Positions 3,897 through 6,382 of a stretch of 6,382 bases of DNA are shown here, piece by piece. The DNA lies in contig JAOAGX010000009.1 in the NCBI GenBank assembly GCA_026415535.1, positions 11,719 through 18,100 on the forward strand. Reading direction: 5' to 3'. Made by a program: the position numbers and the translations under genes. Source of the stretch: Armatimonadota bacterium (lineage in GTDB: Bacteria; Armatimonadota; UBA5829). The notes under the pieces were generated by a model. The model did no database searches and had not been told where the DNA came from. It saw nothing but the letters and a program-made list of their open reading frames with translations. Numbering within the stretch: the first letter of the stretch is position 1; the number at the start of each line of letters is the position of its first letter.

Positions 3897-6382
3897 TTAT
3901 AGCACAGGCTTCGGCAGCGAGACTCGCTCGAGCGTAATGGCTACGATCTTCATTAGGGGGCTCTTTGGCAGGGTGACGCTTGTTAGTATGCGCGCTGAGT
4001 CTACGTAAACGACGTCATGGTAGAGGTACCCTAGCTTGCCCGGCTCATCGCCGCCGTGGCTGTGTAAATGGCGAACGACGCATCCTATCCACTCGCCCGA
4101 CTTTGGGCCGGTGGTCCAGTCGCTCATTGAGACAAGCGCTTCAGATGAGCCATCGGCATAGTTCAACAAAAGCGTCCCTGACTCAGATCCACTCGAAGAT
4201 GCGCCAAGTATGTGAACCGCTACATACTTTGCCGGCTCGAACGTTATAGTTTGCCCGGTGCAATTAACTGCATTCTTTGCCGAGCCCAGTTTGTCCGGGT
4301 AACGGAAGCTGATTCGTCCGTCGGGATGGGGTTCGCGGTTCCATTGATAGCCTGAGGGATACACACCGCTTGTATCGTCACCGGGCACGGCGTCTGGAGG
4401 CACGAGCTCGGTCGGAAAACTCATTCCCTTTCCGTCGAAGTCGCCTCTGGATCTATCAGTGTCCGGGCTGAATGCGCTCACGTCGCAGAAATCCGCCAGA
4501 TCCACAAATGCAAGCTTACCTCCAGTTACCTCAACGAACGTTGGCAGCAAGTCCCCCCCGCGGGTAAGCGGCAACGTAGATAGCCATACTCCGTCAATCA
4601 TCACATCCCAGGCAAGAATATAACGACCGTCGTATTCGGGCACCTTTATTCGGGCTGTTGTTACAACTGGCCAACCGGACCTGATATCGCCTGCGATGGG
4701 AGTGATAAGGCCATCCCACTGCATCTGTGTGCCGTCTAGGTGATACCAGTGGTAACCGATGGCAGTCCTCTTGCGATCCCAGGTAGTGGGTCCGACGTTG
4801 CGAATTACTACCTTTGCTTCGAACATTTGTCCAGCGAGCAATTTCGGCGGCACGTTCGAATCAACTACGCGCGCTCCCCAATCAGATTCGAACACGTCGA
4901 CAACCCGGGCTAGCGGACGCGAACCATGCTCGGAGAGCCAGTTTTGACCGTTGTATACATCGAATCGAAGCTGATAGCTCCAGGCATGTCCGGGGTTCCA
5001 ACTTGGGATTGGTTTGCCATCGGGCCTAACCAGGTTCACCAAAAGCGCAAATTCGGCAATCTCTCCCGGCCTGCAATCTTTTGCTAACAGGGCTCGGATG
5101 GGCTTGATTGGAACTTCTTCCACAAATTCTTCGGGTTTGTCGTGGGTATAGTTGGCCGTCTTGAACAGCCTGCAACTCATCTTGACGATCCCTTTGCGCC
5201 AACTTTCCAGACCGTCGTTGCGGACGCGAACCCTGACAGGATATTCGTAACCCGAAGCGAGCATTATCGGGGCATCGCATGTCAAGTAGGTCGCGGCCCA
5301 ACTTTGCGGTGTTCCGATGGTGACCGGCATAATCAGCGGCTGACTGCCGAACGCGGAAAACCACTTATTATCCGCGAGCCGAACAATCTCAAAGCGTACT
5401 TCACAGTCGCCTTCAGGCAGTGGTAGATTCTTTTCTCGCACTGTAGCGATTCCTATTTGAATCGTGACTGACTCGCCAGGCTGCACGTCCCGATCTATAG
5501 TCCGACGGACCTTGCTTTCGGCGAGATACCGTCCAGCCTTGTACCAACGGTACGCGAGTGCATAACCCTCCGCTGCTCTCCAAGGCGCGTTTCCTGCGTT
5601 GCGTATAACTAGTTCTGCTTGGGCGATTTGTCGCGGTGCGATGACGTTTGGCAGGTCGCACCTAAGATACTGGGCGTCAAAGTCTTTAGCGCCTGCGAAG
5701 CGCTTGACATTGGCACGTGTTGCGTCGATATATTTTCGGCCGTGTTGGCGAGTGGCACACAGCTCACTACCTTCGTGAAGCTCGTTCCAACCGTCGCAGA
5801 CGATCCACTGAGGGCTTGTCTCCAAAGCTTTCGCCCAGTCTTTCTCGTAAGTCTCGCCGCCCATGCGCGATCTGATGCGCGGCGGTCTGCCTACGGCTAC
5901 CGCGGAGTCGTCGAATCCGGCTCCGACAGACCCTATCCGAATCCGTCCACCCGTGTGGCAAATTGCTCCTATAAATCCGGCTCCGTAGCTGGAATAACCA
6001 TCGAACGAGGTTGCCTTTCGTTTGTAATCCTCAGCCGCGATCCAAATCAGGGGACATCCAAAGTCTTCTTGAAATCTTTTGTTGCAATAAGATGTGAAGC
6101 TGTCATCGAAATCGGAGAAATATGTGCTCGTATAAAGAAAGATTATACAGCCAGGCTTACCAGCGTTCGGCTTATCGGCTTGAGCGAATGCTCTGTACTC
6201 CCTGGGAATGCGTTCGAAGAAGTTCTTGATCATTCCGTAGAATGTGCGTTTCACTTCTTCGTCACGCAGATCGGGTTTCCGACCATACGCGAGCTCCATA
6301 GAAGTCGTGTCAAAGAACATCGCGACTCGCGGGTAGGGCTTTCCCTCAAGTTGAAGCTCCCTTAGGGCGGAGACCATACAGT
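3897..6382 (-). CDS. GH99/WbsX-like glycoside hydrolase with three Ig-like domains and a C-terminal sugar-binding-like domain, 5' end missing
   Basis: The frame is open to the right edge, so the start lies outside. The first in-window Met (6377) opens mid-domain (ALRELQLEGKPYPRVAMFFDTTS). Numbering from it, 826 residues are visible. About 1-230 is the second half of a TIM-barrel-like domain ending in WIVCDGWNELHEGSEL (191-206), the W-N-E-x-x-E-G motif shared by GH99, GH71 and WbsX-type proteins; E199 and E202 are the likely catalytic acids. Three tandem Ig-like (Nbr1/CARDB-type) domains follow at about 237-354, 360-494 and 498-617, with aligned cores AELVIRNAGNAPWR, VRVRVRNDGLESWR and AKVVIRNVGPTTWD. 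Residues 620-826 form a beta-rich domain with DTDRSRGDFDGKGMSFP and a later GTLLLNYADGSSE, resembling galactose-binding-like C-terminal domains of secreted hydrolases. The likely role is cleavage of an extracellular or cell-surface glycan, with the accessory domains as spacers or binders. The substrate cannot be read from the sequence, a signal peptide would be off-window, and a non-catalytic role is possible. Confidence 0.8.
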   Translation of the reverse strand, partial: CMVSALRELQLEGKPYPRVAMFFDTTSMELAYGRKPDLRDEEVKRTFYGMIKNFFERIPREYRAFAQADKPNAGKPGCIIFLYTSTYFSDFDDSFTSYCNKRFQEDFGCPLIWIAAEDYKRKATSFDGYSSYGAGFIGAICHTGGRIRIGSVGAGFDDSAVAVGRPPRIRSRMGGETYEKDWAKALETSPQWIVCDGWNELHEGSELCATRQHGRKYIDATRANVKRFAGAKDFDAQYLRCDLPNVIAPRQIAQAELVIRNAGNAPWRAAEGYALAYRWYKAGRYLAESKVRRTIDRDVQPGESVTIQIGIATVREKNLPLPEGDCEVRFEIVRLADNKWFSAFGSQPLIMPVTIGTPQSWAATYLTCDAPIMLASGYEYPVRVRVRNDGLESWRKGIVKMSCRLFKTANYTHDKPEEFVEEVPIKPIRALLAKDCRPGEIAEFALLVNLVRPDGKPIPSWNPGHAWSYQLRFDVYNGQNWLSEHGSRPLARVVDVFESDWGARVVDSNVPPKLLAGQMFEAKVVIRNVGPTTWDRKRTAIGYHWYHLDGTQMQWDGLITPIAGDIRSGWPVVTTARIKVPEYDGRYILAWDVMIDGVWLSTLPLTRGGDLLPTFVEVTGGKLAFVDLADFCDVSAFSPDTDRSRGDFDGKGMSFPTELVPPDAVPGDDTSGVYPSGYQWNREPHPDGRISFRYPDKLGSAKNAVNCTGQTITFEPAKYVAVHILGASSSGSESGTLLLNYADGSSEALVSMSDWTTGPKSGEWIGCVVRHLHSHGGDEPGKLGYLYHDVVYVDSARILTSVTLPKSPLMKIVAITLERVSLPKPVL

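Noticed and set aside
5619..6365. Plus-strand ORF of 248 codons
   Set aside because: It is the shadow of the GH99-like gene on the opposite strand, which has clear domain motifs; the plus-strand translation shows none.

Overview
The window reads as a bacterial chromosome segment of moderate GC content. All recognised protein genes and the tRNA lie on the minus strand. The small heat-shock gene has a perfect anti-16S ribosome-binding site, and the sigma-70-type promoter of the tRNA is close to consensus, so this is ordinary bacterial expression machinery. The phylum cannot be fixed from the sequence. A GH99-like hydrolase with tandem Ig-like domains beside a TMTC-like GT-C/TPR membrane protein would suit under-sampled groups such as Armatimonadota, Planctomycetota or similar candidate phyla, but that is inference.

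Layout, read in the minus-strand direction of transcription (right to left). (1) 6382-3897: a large glycoside hydrolase-like protein whose N terminus lies off the right edge. It has the end of a GH99/WbsX-type TIM barrel, three tandem Ig-like domains and a C-terminal galactose-binding-like domain. (2) 3878-2145: an integral membrane GT-C-type glycosyltransferase-like protein with four C-terminal TPRs, starting 18 bases after gene 1 stops, so very probably in the same operon. (3) 2036-1870: a near-consensus promoter driving tRNA-Ser(UGA) with an encoded CCA. (4) 1869-1352: about 500 bases with no confident gene. It contains an orphan plus-strand terminator-like hairpin, a minus-strand hairpin and a possible pair of overlapping mini-ORFs. 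(5) 1351-869: an Hsp20 small heat-shock protein with a strong RBS, closed by a perfect-palindrome intrinsic terminator. (6) 784-487: a mostly non-coding gap holding two overlapping short open frames that look like a possible decayed gene. (7) 444-1: an endonuclease III-like HhH-GPD DNA glycosylase running off the left edge.

The hydrolase and the GT-C/TPR protein form a plausible glycan-related pair, one cleaving or binding a sugar polymer and the other transferring sugars at the membrane. The remaining genes are housekeeping: translation, protein quality control and base-excision repair. No mobile element, CRISPR array or defence system is visible. The least explained parts are the stretches at 1400-1869 and 487-784.
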